From a virus, in IMG/VR virus record IMGVR_UViG_3300022188_000007, positions 1 to 64,000 of that record: a stretch of DNA of 64,000 nt; one strand, 5' to 3'. The notes beneath the pieces were generated by a model. It worked only from the letters and a program-made list of their open reading frames with translations, did not search any database and was not told the origin of the DNA. Positions 1-7,657 of this stretch are shown piece by piece. Every line of letters begins with the position of its first letter. The first letter of the stretch is position 1. The position numbers and the translations under genes are program-made.

Positions 1-282
1 GGGGGGGGGAGGGGGAAACAAAAAGTGAAGGGCAACGAGGCGTATACCTAGCAGCCCGCTTGCCACTTGCCAACAGGTAACTTGAGGGACTCCGTCAGTG
101 GCGGCGGGGGGCCCTATAATGTATACTTGTATATGTAAACAACACTCTTCATCGAGGTGGTCCCTAAGGCTATAAATTTGGGTTAAAATAGGGTTCCGAC
201 CATGATTAACTCGGCGCGTGGTCCCTGTCATTTTATTTTTGATCCAGTTATACAGGTAGTGACCATCATAGTAGTATTATCC

Positions 283-310
283 TATCTAGTATCTAGTATC
301 TAGTATGTAG
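283..310 (+). repeat. Four tandem heptamers
   Basis: TATCTAG occurs three times in direct tandem (283-289, 290-296, 297-303), followed by the one-base variant TATGTAG (304-310). The role is unknown. Short AT-rich tandem repeats in a non-coding region can be protein-binding sites or replication-slippage products. Confidence 0.85.
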
Positions 311-361
311 AGTAGTATTTATATAAGTAGTAGGTCTTACAACCAGTACTATATAAAAAAA

Positions 362-389
362 GGGGAAAAGGGGAAAAGGGGAAAAGGGG
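362..389 (+). repeat. AAAAGGGG repeats, G-quadruplex motif
   Basis: Four runs of four G (362-365, 370-373, 378-381, 386-389) are separated by exactly AAAA each time. This fits the canonical intramolecular G-quadruplex pattern with 4-base loops on the + strand. It is the only such motif I noticed in an otherwise AT-rich window. Confidence 0.85.
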
Positions 390-490
390 CAAACATGCAT
401 AATTATCTTAGTAATTTAAACAACAAACTCAAACACCTTGAAAGGCACGCCCGCCGAAAAAATATTCTGTTCGGATTATCCCAGTATTTA

Positions 491-522
491 TTTAATAAAC
501 AAACCTATGTATAAATTAGAGG
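491..522 (+). promoter_or_regulatory. AACC...TAG element, copy 1
   Basis: TTTAATAAAC leads into AACC, then 11 bases, then TAGAGG. It lies about 120 bases upstream of the first adhesin gene, the only gene it could serve. Confidence 0.45.
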
Positions 523-640
523 ACCTGTTTTTATTTCATGATGGTCACCAGCTATATCTTACTCAGAATTGTAAAAGTTAATTATGGTAGTACCCTGTCG
601 GTGTTAGCCCGCCAGAAAAATATAAAAGGAGAAATAAATT

Positions 641-1897
641 ATGACACAAAATTTAGGAAATTTATTTATTGATGGTGAATTAACGATTGAGGATGAAACT
701 GGTACCCACACTATTACCAATAACGGGGTCTCAGTTAATACAAGTATCAAACAGTTTGGTACAGGCTCTTTGTATTTTGATCATTTAAGTGATTTAACTT
801 TACCAGCAACATCAGCCTTTCAATTTAATTTAGAGGATTTTACTATAGATTTTTGGATAAACTTTATAGATGGGGAAAACGGTAATAGTCATTTGATTGA
901 ACAAAATGATGCAACAACAAGGTGGCAATTTTGGAGGGATGGTACAGTTTGGAGATTTTATACTACAGGTATTGACATTACCATCGCAGACACTATTTCC
1001 AGCGGCGTTTGGTATCATATGGCGTTAGTAAGACATAATGGTATTTTTAGAATCTATAGAGATGGTAACTTACTTAAAGAAGAAACTTCTGAAATAACTA
1101 CACCCATGCCTGCATTTTTAGGTACATTATATATAGGATCTTATAAATCAGGTGATCGGTATCTTAATGGGTATCTTGATAATATTCGTATTACTAAAGG
1201 AGAAGCACTTTGGACAGAAGTTTTTGAACTTGATGAATTATCTCTACTTTATAAAGGATACGCTAACCCCAATAGACCTAACAATATGTCAGAACTTTTT
1301 AATATCAAACAAACTACTATGAGAGGTAAGGCTATCGAAGGGTTTGTTCGGCCAACTATTGGTCAATTCTTCACTAGCAAAGATTTTACTGAGATATTAA
1401 ATGTATGGCCCACAGATTTATTAGACAGTCCTTATTTAGATGATCCTGCCGTGGACGGATTTATAAAAGCTAACACTGTTAATCATACATATACGGCGTG
1501 GAATGGGGACCAAAACCTATATAGACTTGCTTGGGAGGATTTTGGTAGATACCTTGAAAATGGCGCTGGATCAATTAACGGTACCCAATGGGCCCAAATT
1601 GATTTTGGGGTGGGTAAACGAATAAGAAAAGTAGGTTTAGCTGGTTGGGATTCAACTAGTTACCCGGCATATTTAATGCCAAAGACTTTTTTAATAACAG
1701 GGTCCAATGATGAGACTAATTGGACCACGTTACTAGATGGTTCTACTTTGGACATTAGACCCCCAATGATGAGTTGGCAATACATGAATTTAGACCCTAC
1801 TGGTACTTATAGGTATTATAGACTGATATTTACAACTACTCAATATGCAGACGGTGTATGGTGTTCTATGGGTAATTGGAAATTATTTGACAGATAA
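641..1897 (+). CDS. Adhesin: LamG + RPT module + discoidin-like domain
   Basis: A 418-residue protein with three parts. Residues 1-205 look like a LamG/concanavalin-type lectin fold, ending NIRITKGEALWTEVF. Residues 216-255 carry a module with VRPTIGQFFTSKDF. Residues 260-418 look like an F5/8 type C (discoidin) domain, with an aspartate- and tryptophan-rich sheet pattern and the end WKLFD. Such domains bind carbohydrates, so the likely role is in a virion appendage contacting the host surface. The start has a clear AAAGGAG ribosome site. The RPT module recurs at the N-terminus of the proteins at 7893 and 34056, and the LamG part resembles the protein at 25638. There is no signal peptide. Fold calls are by eye; the virion role is inferred. 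Confidence 0.7.
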   Translation: MTQNLGNLFIDGELTIEDETGTHTITNNGVSVNTSIKQFGTGSLYFDHLSDLTLPATSAFQFNLEDFTIDFWINFIDGENGNSHLIEQNDATTRWQFWRDGTVWRFYTTGIDITIADTISSGVWYHMALVRHNGIFRIYRDGNLLKEETSEITTPMPAFLGTLYIGSYKSGDRYLNGYLDNIRITKGEALWTEVFELDELSLLYKGYANPNRPNNMSELFNIKQTTMRGKAIEGFVRPTIGQFFTSKDFTEILNVWPTDLLDSPYLDDPAVDGFIKANTVNHTYTAWNGDQNLYRLAWEDFGRYLENGAGSINGTQWAQIDFGVGKRIRKVGLAGWDSTSYPAYLMPKTFLITGSNDETNWTTLLDGSTLDIRPPMMSWQYMNLDPTGTYRYYRLIFTTTQYADGVWCSMGNWKLFDR

Positions 1898-1925
1898 AAA
1901 ATTAAACATATATACATACAAGATT

Positions 1926-1963
1926 AAAGGGTAGTACTATTAAATAGGTATTACCCTTTTTTT
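1926..1963 (+). terminator. Rho-independent terminator
   Basis: AAAGGGTA and TACCCTTT form a stem around a short AT-rich loop, followed by a run of T. It closes the adhesin transcript and sits directly before the next promoter. Confidence 0.85.
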
Positions 1964-1967
1964 ATAC

Positions 1968-1995
1968 TTGACAAACCAACTTTAGTACATATAAT
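1968..1995 (+). promoter_or_regulatory. Sigma70-type promoter
   Basis: TTGACA (1968-1973), a 16-base spacer, then TATAAT (1990-1995): both consensus hexamers intact. It drives the small-gene operon starting at 2028. Confidence 0.85.
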
Positions 1996-2027
1996 ATAGG
2001 TATACAAAAACAGAAAAGGAGAAAATT

Positions 2028-2249
2028 ATGAGTAAATTTAAATGTTATCTTTATCCAAAAAGAAAGTATAGATCAAAAGCCTGTAAAAATAATAGAGGTA
2101 CAAAACGGTGCAATTCCGCTGGATGTAAGTTATTCCATATAACTAAACCCAAACAAGAAGTATTTCGAGGGGACAATAGAGAACGAGAACATGATATTCA
2201 CGGGCGAGGGTATGACAATAAAGATTTACATGGACCTGGTAATGGCTAA
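2028..2249 (+). CDS. Small basic cysteine-containing protein
   Basis: A 73-residue protein, first gene after a strong sigma70 promoter, with an AAAAGGAG ribosome site. It is rich in lysine and arginine and has three cysteines in the first half (C6, C19, C28). The C-terminal part is rich in Asp, Gly and His. I do not recognise the family. Position at the head of an early-looking operon suggests a host-takeover role, which is only inference. Confidence 0.6.
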   Translation: MSKFKCYLYPKRKYRSKACKNNRGTKRCNSAGCKLFHITKPKQEVFRGDNREREHDIHGRGYDNKDLHGPGNG

Positions 2250-2279
2250 TAGGCATTTATTACAGAAGAGGGAAAAGCA

Positions 2280-2404
2280 ATGGTAACAAGAATTAAAAAC
2301 AACCTATATTCACATGGTTTGAATGGAACGAATGTCATAAGTGCCATAAAGAGTTCAGAGACTCTAAACCTAAGAAACCATCAGCACCTCCAAAGAAACG
2401 ATGA
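2280..2404 (+). pseudogene. Frameshifted paralogue of the gene at 4378
   Basis: It starts with ATG and MVTRIK, closely matching MVTRMK of the 90-residue protein at 4378. A frame change then falls near 2298-2308. In the shifted frame the sequence continues FTWFEWNECHKCHKEF and ends PSAPPKK, matching FTWFTWNTCHKCCKEF and PIAPPKK. The original frame reads through to TAA at about 2411 with no family resemblance. So one base is lost or gained relative to the intact copy. The TGA of the shifted frame overlaps the next ATG. It may be a pseudogene, a sequencing error or a programmed frameshift. Confidence 0.6.
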
Positions 2405-2571
2405 GTAAAAAGAAGAAGCGCTGCCAAAAGTATATCGATTGTATTGGAGTAGATAACTTAAACCATGTATGTGAACCTCATAAGGATGTTACTAAGTGTG
2501 GTATAAAGATTAGAACAAAGAAGATGTTTAACATACACACTAGGTATTCTTGTTATGAGTGTACTTACTAA
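2401..2571 (+). CDS. Small zinc-ribbon-like protein
   Basis: A 56-residue protein beginning MSKKKKRCQKY. Cysteines at 8, 14, 24, 33, 50 and 53 (the last pair as C-Y-E-C) suggest metal binding. Its ATG overlaps the stop of the broken gene before it in an ATGA arrangement, so it is probably translationally coupled. No family recognised. Confidence 0.55.
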   Translation: MSKKKKRCQKYIDCIGVDNLNHVCEPHKDVTKCGIKIRTKKMFNIHTRYSCYECTY

Positions 2572-2582
2572 AAGGAAAAGAG

Positions 2583-2876
2583 ATGATAACAAAAAAAAGT
2601 ACAATAGGTTGGATTATGGTATTAATAATAGGTATAGTATCACTAGCAGCATTCCTGGATTGGATTACTAATGATATCACCAATAGTATTGCTATCAATA
2701 TGGAAATTAAACAAAAAGAAGTAATAGAGAATAAAAGCAGTGTCGACACATTAGGGATAAATACTACTATGACTATAGAAACAGGTAGTCACTTTACTGC
2801 TATTACGAGAGTTCCTGGCGGATTAATTTATAGAACAGGCAGAGGGTGTGTCTTTGTACCAATAAAGGAGAAATAA
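2583..2876 (+). CDS. Small membrane protein with RVPGG motif
   Basis: A 97-residue protein. Residues 9-28 form one hydrophobic helix. The C-terminal half carries TRVPGGLIY and ends VFVPIKEK. This RVPGG-(W/L)-IY...VFVP signature is shared with the protein at 13795 and is, in my recollection, common among small phage proteins of unknown function. ATG 2583 was chosen over an upstream in-frame ATG because AAAAGGAAAAGAG precedes it. The stop overlaps the next start (TAATG). Confidence 0.6.
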   Translation: MITKKSTIGWIMVLIIGIVSLAAFLDWITNDITNSIAINMEIKQKEVIENKSSVDTLGINTTMTIETGSHFTAITRVPGGLIYRTGRGCVFVPIKEK

Positions 2877-3085
2877 TGGAATATATAACTACATGGACAG
2901 GTACTGAACCTCCACCTTTTGTAATAAAAGTATACACAGCAAAGGAACTAGAGGATAAGGCAATTGAAGATATGCTAAAGGAAGAGCTAAAAGAGTTTAA
3001 ACAATCTAATATTAACTTTTGTACTAAATGTGGATGGCCACTAGGTAGTGATGATGGTTGTGAACACTGTATGGAGGCACTATAA
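2876..3085 (+). CDS. Small zinc-ribbon protein
   Basis: A 69-residue protein; the C-terminus has the pattern CTKCGWPLGSDDGCEHC, a classic four-cysteine zinc ribbon. The N-terminal part is acidic and helical (KELEDKAIEDMLKEEL). The start is set by AAAGGAG and a TAATG overlap with the gene before; its own stop overlaps the next ATG in the same way. Confidence 0.65.
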   Translation: MEYITTWTGTEPPPFVIKVYTAKELEDKAIEDMLKEELKEFKQSNINFCTKCGWPLGSDDGCEHCMEAL

Positions 3086-3534
3086 TGACAGAAATGTGCG
3101 GGAAATGTAAAAGTACGAAGATATTTAGTGGTTCATGGACCCCAAGTAGGTGCTTGAACTGTGGAGCTGGTGAAAGCTATAGTGGTAGCTGGTACTATGA
3201 CGCTACAGCACAACCCTCAATAGCTGAAATAAGAAAGAGAAGTGGGTATAAAGCTAAACCTAAACGAAAAAAAAGAAAAACACCGTCTCCTAAAGAGATC
3301 GTAGTCGAACAAGTAGAGCAAATAACTAAGGAACCCTTCGATGAAGGACTGATGCTATTAAAAGGACTTATGTATTTAGTATTGGGACTTGCATCTATGG
3401 GTGTAATAGGAGTATTTGCTGGACTAGGGGACTATTTATTTGAAGGGGTAGGAGCAGTAATAGGAATATGTGTAGGTTGTTGTTTAGTAGTATTTATATG
3501 GAGGAAACTCAATGTTTCCAGTAATCACTGGTAG
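3085..3534 (+). CDS. Zinc-ribbon membrane protein
   Basis: A 149-residue protein. Residues 5-27 hold two CxxC pairs (CGKC and CLNC), a zinc ribbon. A basic linker follows (KPKRKKRKT). Residues 90-142 are hydrophobic and glycine-rich, giving two likely membrane helices. The ribbon would face one side of the membrane. Function unknown. The downstream gene starts inside its last codons. Confidence 0.6.
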   Translation: MTEMCGKCKSTKIFSGSWTPSRCLNCGAGESYSGSWYYDATAQPSIAEIRKRSGYKAKPKRKKRKTPSPKEIVVEQVEQITKEPFDEGLMLLKGLMYLVLGLASMGVIGVFAGLGDYLFEGVGAVIGICVGCCLVVFIWRKLNVSSNHW

Positions 3535-3688
3535 TAATCCAATACTAGATATGTTTATAGTAGCTATGTTTGTAGGTAAGCTATTTATTTCATTCTGGTT
3601 AGTAGGTCTAGGGATATATGCGTTAGCAAGTCTGATGCAGGTAGTATTAACATTTTTTATTAATTCAAAAGTAAATGAGGAGAACTAA
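3512..3688 (+). CDS. Small membrane protein
   Basis: A 58-residue, mostly hydrophobic protein beginning MFPVITGSNPI with one or two membrane helices (about residues 14-50). GGAGGAAACTCA precedes the ATG, which lies in another frame inside the end of the previous gene. A holin-like shape is possible, but it sits far from the endolysin gene at 37411, so I leave it unnamed. Confidence 0.55.
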   Translation: MFPVITGSNPILDMFIVAMFVGKLFISFWLVGLGIYALASLMQVVLTFFINSKVNEEN

Positions 3689-3689
3689 C

Positions 3690-3935
3690 ATGCCAACCGC
3701 TATATTAAAAGTAATAGGGCCATACGATGAGGAATGTAATGGAGAATTAATTTGTGAGATGTGTGATGAGTACACAGACGAAGAAAGACTAGAGTACGTG
3801 TTACTAGCATTTAAACATCCAGAAGATGAGAAGGCACTTGTTGCTTCCTATATGAATATGTGTTTTAAATGTAAAGATAATATAATTAATAATTCTACTA
3901 TGAATAGAATTAAGGATACATTTGGAGGTGCTTAA
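3690..3935 (+). CDS. Small cysteine-pair protein
   Basis: An 81-residue acidic protein with two cysteine pairs, CEMC near residue 22 and CFKC near residue 58, suggesting a single zinc site. ATG 3690 follows GAGGAGAACTAAC and is preferred over an in-frame ATG five codons upstream that overlaps this ribosome site. The stop overlaps the next ATG. No family recognised. Confidence 0.6.
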   Translation: MPTAILKVIGPYDEECNGELICEMCDEYTDEERLEYVLLAFKHPEDEKALVASYMNMCFKCKDNIINNSTMNRIKDTFGGA

Positions 3936-4045
3936 TGATAGGACTTGCCACTGGAGCACATTTACAATCCCCATCAGGTGTTTACTTCGTACTAGGTATA
4001 TTTTGTGTTTTAATAATCCTAGCAATACTAACAAAAAGTAAATAG
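3935..4045 (+). CDS. Tiny membrane peptide
   Basis: A 36-residue peptide beginning MIGLATGAHL; residues 15-32 form a single hydrophobic helix, ending in the basic tail TKSK. TAATG overlap with the gene before supports coupled translation. Function unknown. Confidence 0.45.
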   Translation: MIGLATGAHLQSPSGVYFVLGIFCVLIILAILTKSK

Positions 4046-4052
4046 GAGATAT

Positions 4053-4400
4053 ATGGATACTAATTATTTTATATTTAAAGACGGTAGGAAAGTACATTCA
4101 TCTGTATTTCATGAATTAGCTAAAGATCTTCCAATATTTTATCTACCTATCACTGAAGACATCATAACAAGTAAATTATATTGGAAAAAAGATACTGTTT
4201 GGGATATGATAGTACACATTAAAAAGGTAGAAAACGCTGATTTTTCTCACCCTATAATTTTAAATAGTGAGGGACTTATAGTAGATGGATGGCATAGGGT
4301 TGTTAAAGCAGTAATTAAAGAGTATGAAACTATAGAAGCAGTACAACTAACAAAAGAACTAGAGGAAAGAATTAAATATGGTAACAAGAATGAAGGATAG
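4053..4400 (+). CDS. ParB/sulfiredoxin-fold protein
   Basis: A 115-residue protein. The stretch HPIILNSEGLIVDGWHRVVK (residues 68-87) matches the core of the ParB/Srx nuclease-like fold, where a strand is followed by DG-(W/N)-HR and a helix. Phages often carry such single-domain proteins, some with nuclease or CTPase activity. No DNA-binding helix-turn-helix domain follows, so it is not a full ParB. RBS TAGGAG; the next gene starts within its last 23 bases. Confidence 0.6.
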   Translation: MDTNYFIFKDGRKVHSSVFHELAKDLPIFYLPITEDIITSKLYWKKDTVWDMIVHIKKVENADFSHPIILNSEGLIVDGWHRVVKAVIKEYETIEAVQLTKELEERIKYGNKNEG

Positions 4401-4650
4401 CAAAGTATCAGAAAGGATCTTCACCTGGTTTACTTGGAACACATGCCATAAATGCTGTAAAGAATTCAGACGTGAATATGGGTATAAAAGTTTTATACTT
4501 CCTAAATCTAATAATCGTATTATTGATGTATATTTATGTAAAGCTTGTGGTGCTAGCAAAGAACACGCGGATCTGTATTTTTTACGGAAAAGAAAAGAGT
4601 TTGTAGATTATAGACCTCCAGCACCAATTGCGCCACCTAAAAAACTATAA
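4378..4650 (+). CDS. Small zinc-finger protein
   Basis: A 90-residue protein with CHKCCKEF near residue 23 and CKAC near residue 53, a four-cysteine zinc site. It ends with a proline-rich tail (PPAPIAPPKK). The gene at 2280 is a frameshifted relative sharing the start, the FTWF.WN.CHKC core and the tail. It overlaps the ParB-fold gene by 23 bases in another frame. Confidence 0.6.
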   Translation: MVTRMKDSKVSERIFTWFTWNTCHKCCKEFRREYGYKSFILPKSNNRIIDVYLCKACGASKEHADLYFLRKRKEFVDYRPPAPIAPPKKL

Positions 4651-4660
4651 GGAGACAATA

Positions 4661-5761
4661 ATGTGGAAAATATGTACAAAGTGTAAAAAACATAAAGCAT
4701 TGTGGGAATTTAATAGAGGTTCTTGGACTTTTAGTACAAAATCTCAATGTAGACAATGTGACGCTTTAGAAAGACAGAAAAACCCTAAACAATATGGAGA
4801 AAAAGAAAGAATATATAATAAAAACTATAGAGAAAAACATGTAGAAAAACTTAAAACGAAGGAAAAAAAGTATCGAGAAAACAATCGAGATCTAATTAGA
4901 GAAGGAGCTAGAAAGTTCAGGATAGCAAATAGAGAAAAAATTAGAGAGTCTCAAAGAGTATATCGAGAAAACAATCGAGATCTAATAAGAGAAAAGGCTA
5001 AAAAATATAGACATAGATATGTAGACACTATTAAAAAATGGAGACTAACAAATAAAGAAAAAATTAGAGTAACACAAAAAAAATATAGACATGAACATCA
5101 GGAAGAAATTAAAAATCAAGAAACAAAGTATAACTATGAAAATAGACATAAAATTAGAGCACGAGCTAAGAAGTATAGTAGAGATAATAAAGATAAAATA
5201 GAAAAATATATAAAAGAAAATTATGAATCTATAAGACAAGTAAAAAAGAATTGGGAAAAAGCTATTGCTAAATACAATACCTATAAAGACAAACTCACAA
5301 TAGAAGAATCCCCTAGATTAGCTGATGATAAAATATCTTTAGAGATTAAATGTAGATATTGTGGTAAATATCATATTACTACTAATAAAAAAATAAGTAC
5401 TAGGGTATATGCTTTAAATACTTTGGGAGAAGGTGAGTATGCTATGTATTGTTCAGATATTTGTAAATATACTTGTCCTATATTCAATAGAGAAACTTTA
5501 ATAGGTGGTAACAGTCTAATAGAAGAGGCCCCAGCATACGTAAGACATTTAGTGTTTAAACTAGATGACTATACTTGTCAAAAGTGTCTTAATACAGAAG
5601 GACCACACGAGTGCCATCACATTAAACCAAAATCATGTGATCCCATGTTATCTGCTGATCCAGACAATTGCATAACTTTATGTAAGGAATGTCATAAAAA
5701 AGTACATAAACAACCAGGATGTACATATCACGAACTAGCTAAATCTAGTATAAATAATTAA
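4661..5761 (+). CDS. HNH endonuclease with charged repeats
   Basis: A 366-residue protein. The N-terminus has a zinc ribbon (CTKCKKHK, then CRQC). Residues about 40-200 are strongly basic helical repeats such as YRENNRDLIRE, including a perfect 26-base DNA duplication 90 bases apart. A four-cysteine region follows near 240-275. The C-terminus is an HNH nuclease: CQKC, HECHHIKP and CITLCKECHKKVH. This is the make-up of a free-standing homing-type endonuclease. ATG 4661 was chosen because TAAGGAGA precedes it. It sits as an insert in a run of very small genes. Confidence 0.8.
   Translation: MWKICTKCKKHKALWEFNRGSWTFSTKSQCRQCDALERQKNPKQYGEKERIYNKNYREKHVEKLKTKEKKYRENNRDLIREGARKFRIANREKIRESQRVYRENNRDLIREKAKKYRHRYVDTIKKWRLTNKEKIRVTQKKYRHEHQEEIKNQETKYNYENRHKIRARAKKYSRDNKDKIEKYIKENYESIRQVKKNWEKAIAKYNTYKDKLTIEESPRLADDKISLEIKCRYCGKYHITTNKKISTRVYALNTLGEGEYAMYCSDICKYTCPIFNRETLIGGNSLIEEAPAYVRHLVFKLDDYTCQKCLNTEGPHECHHIKPKSCDPMLSADPDNCITLCKECHKKVHKQPGCTYHELAKSSINN
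4871..4986 (+). repeat. 26-bp direct repeat inside HNH gene
   Basis: TATCGAGAAAACAATCGAGA plus six further bases is present at 4871-4896 and again, identical, at 4961-4986. It encodes YRENNRDLI twice, so it looks like a recent internal duplication. Confidence 0.8.
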
Positions 5762-5781
5762 GATATATATAAGGAGTTATA

Positions 5782-6048
5782 ATGAGTTATTCAAGATGGG
5801 GAAATAGTTATTGGTACACATATTGGCAAGTACAAAGCGAAGACACTGAAAACTGTGATACAGCAGTATTATGTATATGTAGATTTGAAGAAGATATTAC
5901 TTTTACAGCTAAACAACTAAGAGAAAGTTTAGATAAATGTATCAGTACTGTTATAATGAAGGATAAACGAGCTAGTGAAGAAGAAATAGATGAACTAGCC
6001 ACTTATATGATTAAATTTTTAACTGATGTAGAAGAGGAGTACTCGTAA
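5782..6048 (+). CDS. Unknown small acidic protein
   Basis: An 88-residue protein with an aromatic start (MSYSRWGNSYWYTYWQ) and an acidic helical rest. Cysteines are scattered and form no metal motif. RBS AAGGAG. Its stop overlaps the ATG of the next gene, so the two are coupled. Similar aromatic starts occur in small phage proteins, but I cannot name the family. Confidence 0.6.
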   Translation: MSYSRWGNSYWYTYWQVQSEDTENCDTAVLCICRFEEDITFTAKQLRESLDKCISTVIMKDKRASEEEIDELATYMIKFLTDVEEEYS

Positions 6049-6236
6049 TGGATGTAAAAGAAATAAAAGAAAAAAGAGATCAATTAACAAGAGATATTTA
6101 CCGACTAGTTACTACCTTTCATGTAGAAACAGATGTATACGTAGATGACCTAGGATATAGACTACTAGATATAACTGCTATAAGTGAAACTATTAAACAA
6201 TACACAGTAGAGTTGAATATAGAGATAAAACTATAA
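6048..6236 (+). CDS. Unknown small helical protein
   Basis: A 62-residue protein beginning MDVKEIKEKRDQLTRDIYRL, predicted helical and charged, with no cysteines. TAATG overlap with the preceding gene. Function unknown. Confidence 0.55.
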   Translation: MDVKEIKEKRDQLTRDIYRLVTTFHVETDVYVDDLGYRLLDITAISETIKQYTVELNIEIKL

Positions 6237-6245
6237 GGAGAAAAC

Positions 6246-6593
6246 ATGTATAACTATAAAGCAACAGTTCTAAGAGTAGTAGACGGGGATACTTTCGATG
6301 CTGTAGTTGATTTAGGCTTTGAAACTGCAGTTAAAAAAAGATTCAGACTAAAAGATATAGATACACCTGAAACGTGGAGACCAAAGACTAGAGCAGAAAG
6401 AGTACATGGGGAATTAGCAACAACTTTCGTTAAAGAATTAATAGAAAACAAACAAATAGTATTAACATCGGTAAAATCGGCGGTATATAATAGATATGAA
6501 GCTTATGTAAAACTAGAAGATGGAAATGACCTAGGAAAACTAATAGTAGATAATGGATTTCAAAAACTAGAGGCTTACGAAGATGGATTATGA
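6246..6593 (+). CDS. Staphylococcal nuclease-like protein
   Basis: A 115-residue SNase (thermonuclease) fold protein. VLRVVDGDTFDAVVDLGF (residues 8-25) is the typical first strand block, RLKDIDTPE (34-42) carries the catalytic arginine and the metal/glutamate region, and YNRYEAYV (81-88) supplies the second arginine. SNases cleave DNA and RNA using calcium. There is no signal peptide, so it would act in the host cytoplasm, perhaps in host DNA breakdown. RBS AAGGAG. The length is close to the minimal family domain. Confidence 0.8.
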   Translation: MYNYKATVLRVVDGDTFDAVVDLGFETAVKKRFRLKDIDTPETWRPKTRAERVHGELATTFVKELIENKQIVLTSVKSAVYNRYEAYVKLEDGNDLGKLIVDNGFQKLEAYEDGL

Positions 6594-6861
6594 TAAAGAT
6601 TGGAAAATAGTTGAAAGTAGTTTCTGGTGCAGACATAAACTGGGGGCTACATGCATCTACCATGCCAACCCTAATCATTTATGCGTCAGTGAGAAGTGCC
6701 CACTTAATTATCACCACTATCTAGCTAATAAAATGGAAAGACTAAGAAATAAATTCAAAAAGAAACACGCGGCTGATATTAGAGCTTTTAATCCAGAAAA
6801 AGTACAAGAAGCATGGGATAAAGTACCTAAAAAACATAATAAAAAAAGGAAGAACAAATGA
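6583..6861 (+). CDS. Small Cys/His-rich protein
   Basis: A 92-residue protein with cysteines and histidines at C16, H18, C24, H27, H32, C34 and C39 in the first 40 residues, followed by a basic tail (KKHNKKRKNK). Probably a zinc-binding nucleic-acid-associated protein. It overlaps the nuclease gene by 11 bases and the next gene by four (ATGA), so all three are likely coupled. Confidence 0.6.
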   Translation: MDYDKDWKIVESSFWCRHKLGATCIYHANPNHLCVSEKCPLNYHHYLANKMERLRNKFKKKHAADIRAFNPEKVQEAWDKVPKKHNKKRKNK

Positions 6862-7175
6862 TGGAATATATATATGTAATAACACTAATAGTAACTATCT
6901 ATTTAATAGGGTGTGGTGTTTCTATATCAAATAGCACTACTAGTTACCATTGTAAGACTGACTTTTCTAGTGTAGATACTAAATATAGGGATGCTAGACC
7001 TAAGGATGCTTGGGTAGCGATCATATGGCCACTCAGAGTGATAATAGGATCTATATGGCTAATACTATCTATAATTAATGATTTGGTATGCTACCCCTTA
7101 TTATTATTAGGTATTACATATAAGGATACTAAACTATATAAAATAATAGACAAAGCAAGCGACGATAAATTCTAA
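6858..7175 (+). CDS. Small membrane protein
   Basis: A 105-residue protein. One hydrophobic helix at residues 3-22, a polar stretch, then a second hydrophobic region at about 52-88. It starts with two methionines; the first gives the ATGA overlap. No recognised family; holin-like topology is possible but unsupported. Confidence 0.55.
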   Translation: MMEYIYVITLIVTIYLIGCGVSISNSTTSYHCKTDFSSVDTKYRDARPKDAWVAIIWPLRVIIGSIWLILSIINDLVCYPLLLLGITYKDTKLYKIIDKASDDKF

Positions 7176-7185
7176 GGAGAACAAC

Positions 7186-7404
7186 ATGGAACTAGAACAA
7201 CGATACGTAGTATTAAAAGAAAAAGATATAAAAAAGTATCTATATAACAATCAAAAGGATAATTTAGTAGATATTTGTGGCGGTATTAATATAGAAAGAG
7301 AGGCAGCTGGTAGAGGTACACTTAAATGTATAGTAATTGAAAAAGACTGGCCAGAATATGAAGTAGTATTAAAACTATTAAGTGAGAGAGTAGACAATGA
7401 ATAA
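7186..7404 (+). CDS. Unknown small protein
   Basis: A 72-residue mixed alpha/beta protein beginning MELEQRYVVLKEKDIKKYL. The opening resembles small phage proteins in which a sequence like RYvVlK-xKDi precedes helices, but I cannot assign function. RBS AAGGAG. The next gene starts within its last codons. Confidence 0.6.
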   Translation: MELEQRYVVLKEKDIKKYLYNNQKDNLVDICGGINIEREAAGRGTLKCIVIEKDWPEYEVVLKLLSERVDNE

Positions 7405-7543
7405 AAAAGAAATAGAAGAACTGCAAGAAATATTAGTAGATTACACTAATTTAATAATTGAAGCATGGGTAGATGGTGTAGACAAAGATTATGAGATTAA
7501 GAAAGTAGATAGATTACACACTACATTAGAACGTCTTACTTGA
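7397..7543 (+). CDS. Tiny helical protein, end of operon
   Basis: A 48-residue acidic protein beginning MNKKEIEELQEIL, likely two helices. The ATG overlaps the preceding gene by eight bases. It is the last gene of the 2.0-7.5 kb series. Confidence 0.5.
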   Translation: MNKKEIEELQEILVDYTNLIIEAWVDGVDKDYEIKKVDRLHTTLERLT

Positions 7544-7611
7544 ACTCAGTATCATTGCGTAAGTATATTTTAAATTCTTATGTGTGCGTGTATCCATTCC
7601 CTCCTAGATTA

Positions 7612-7657
7612 GGTAAAACTAGTGTTAATTACTACACAGATTAGTACTAGTTTTACC
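7612..7657. repeat. 12-bp inverted repeat
   Basis: GGTAAAACTAGT and its exact reverse complement ACTAGTTTTACC are separated by 22 bases. No T-run follows, so it is not a typical terminator. It could be an operator or an RNA stem. Confidence 0.7.

Larger units (their letters stand above)
1..640. other. Non-coding left end
   Basis: No convincing gene lies in these 640 bases. The first 15 bases are almost all G, which looks like a sequencing or contig-end artefact. The next 100 or so bases are richer in GC than the rest of the window. The 9-mer GTGGTCCCT occurs twice (157-165 and 218-226). The region then holds tandem heptamers, a G-quadruplex motif and one copy of the recurring AACC...TAG element, and ends with the leader of the first adhesin gene. 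It could be a terminal, origin or packaging region, but nothing here proves that. Confidence 0.6.

Noticed and set aside
395-514. A 39-codon frame starting after the GGGG repeats
   Set aside because: It has only a GGGG run as ribosome site, no domain or composition support, and ends inside the AACC element.
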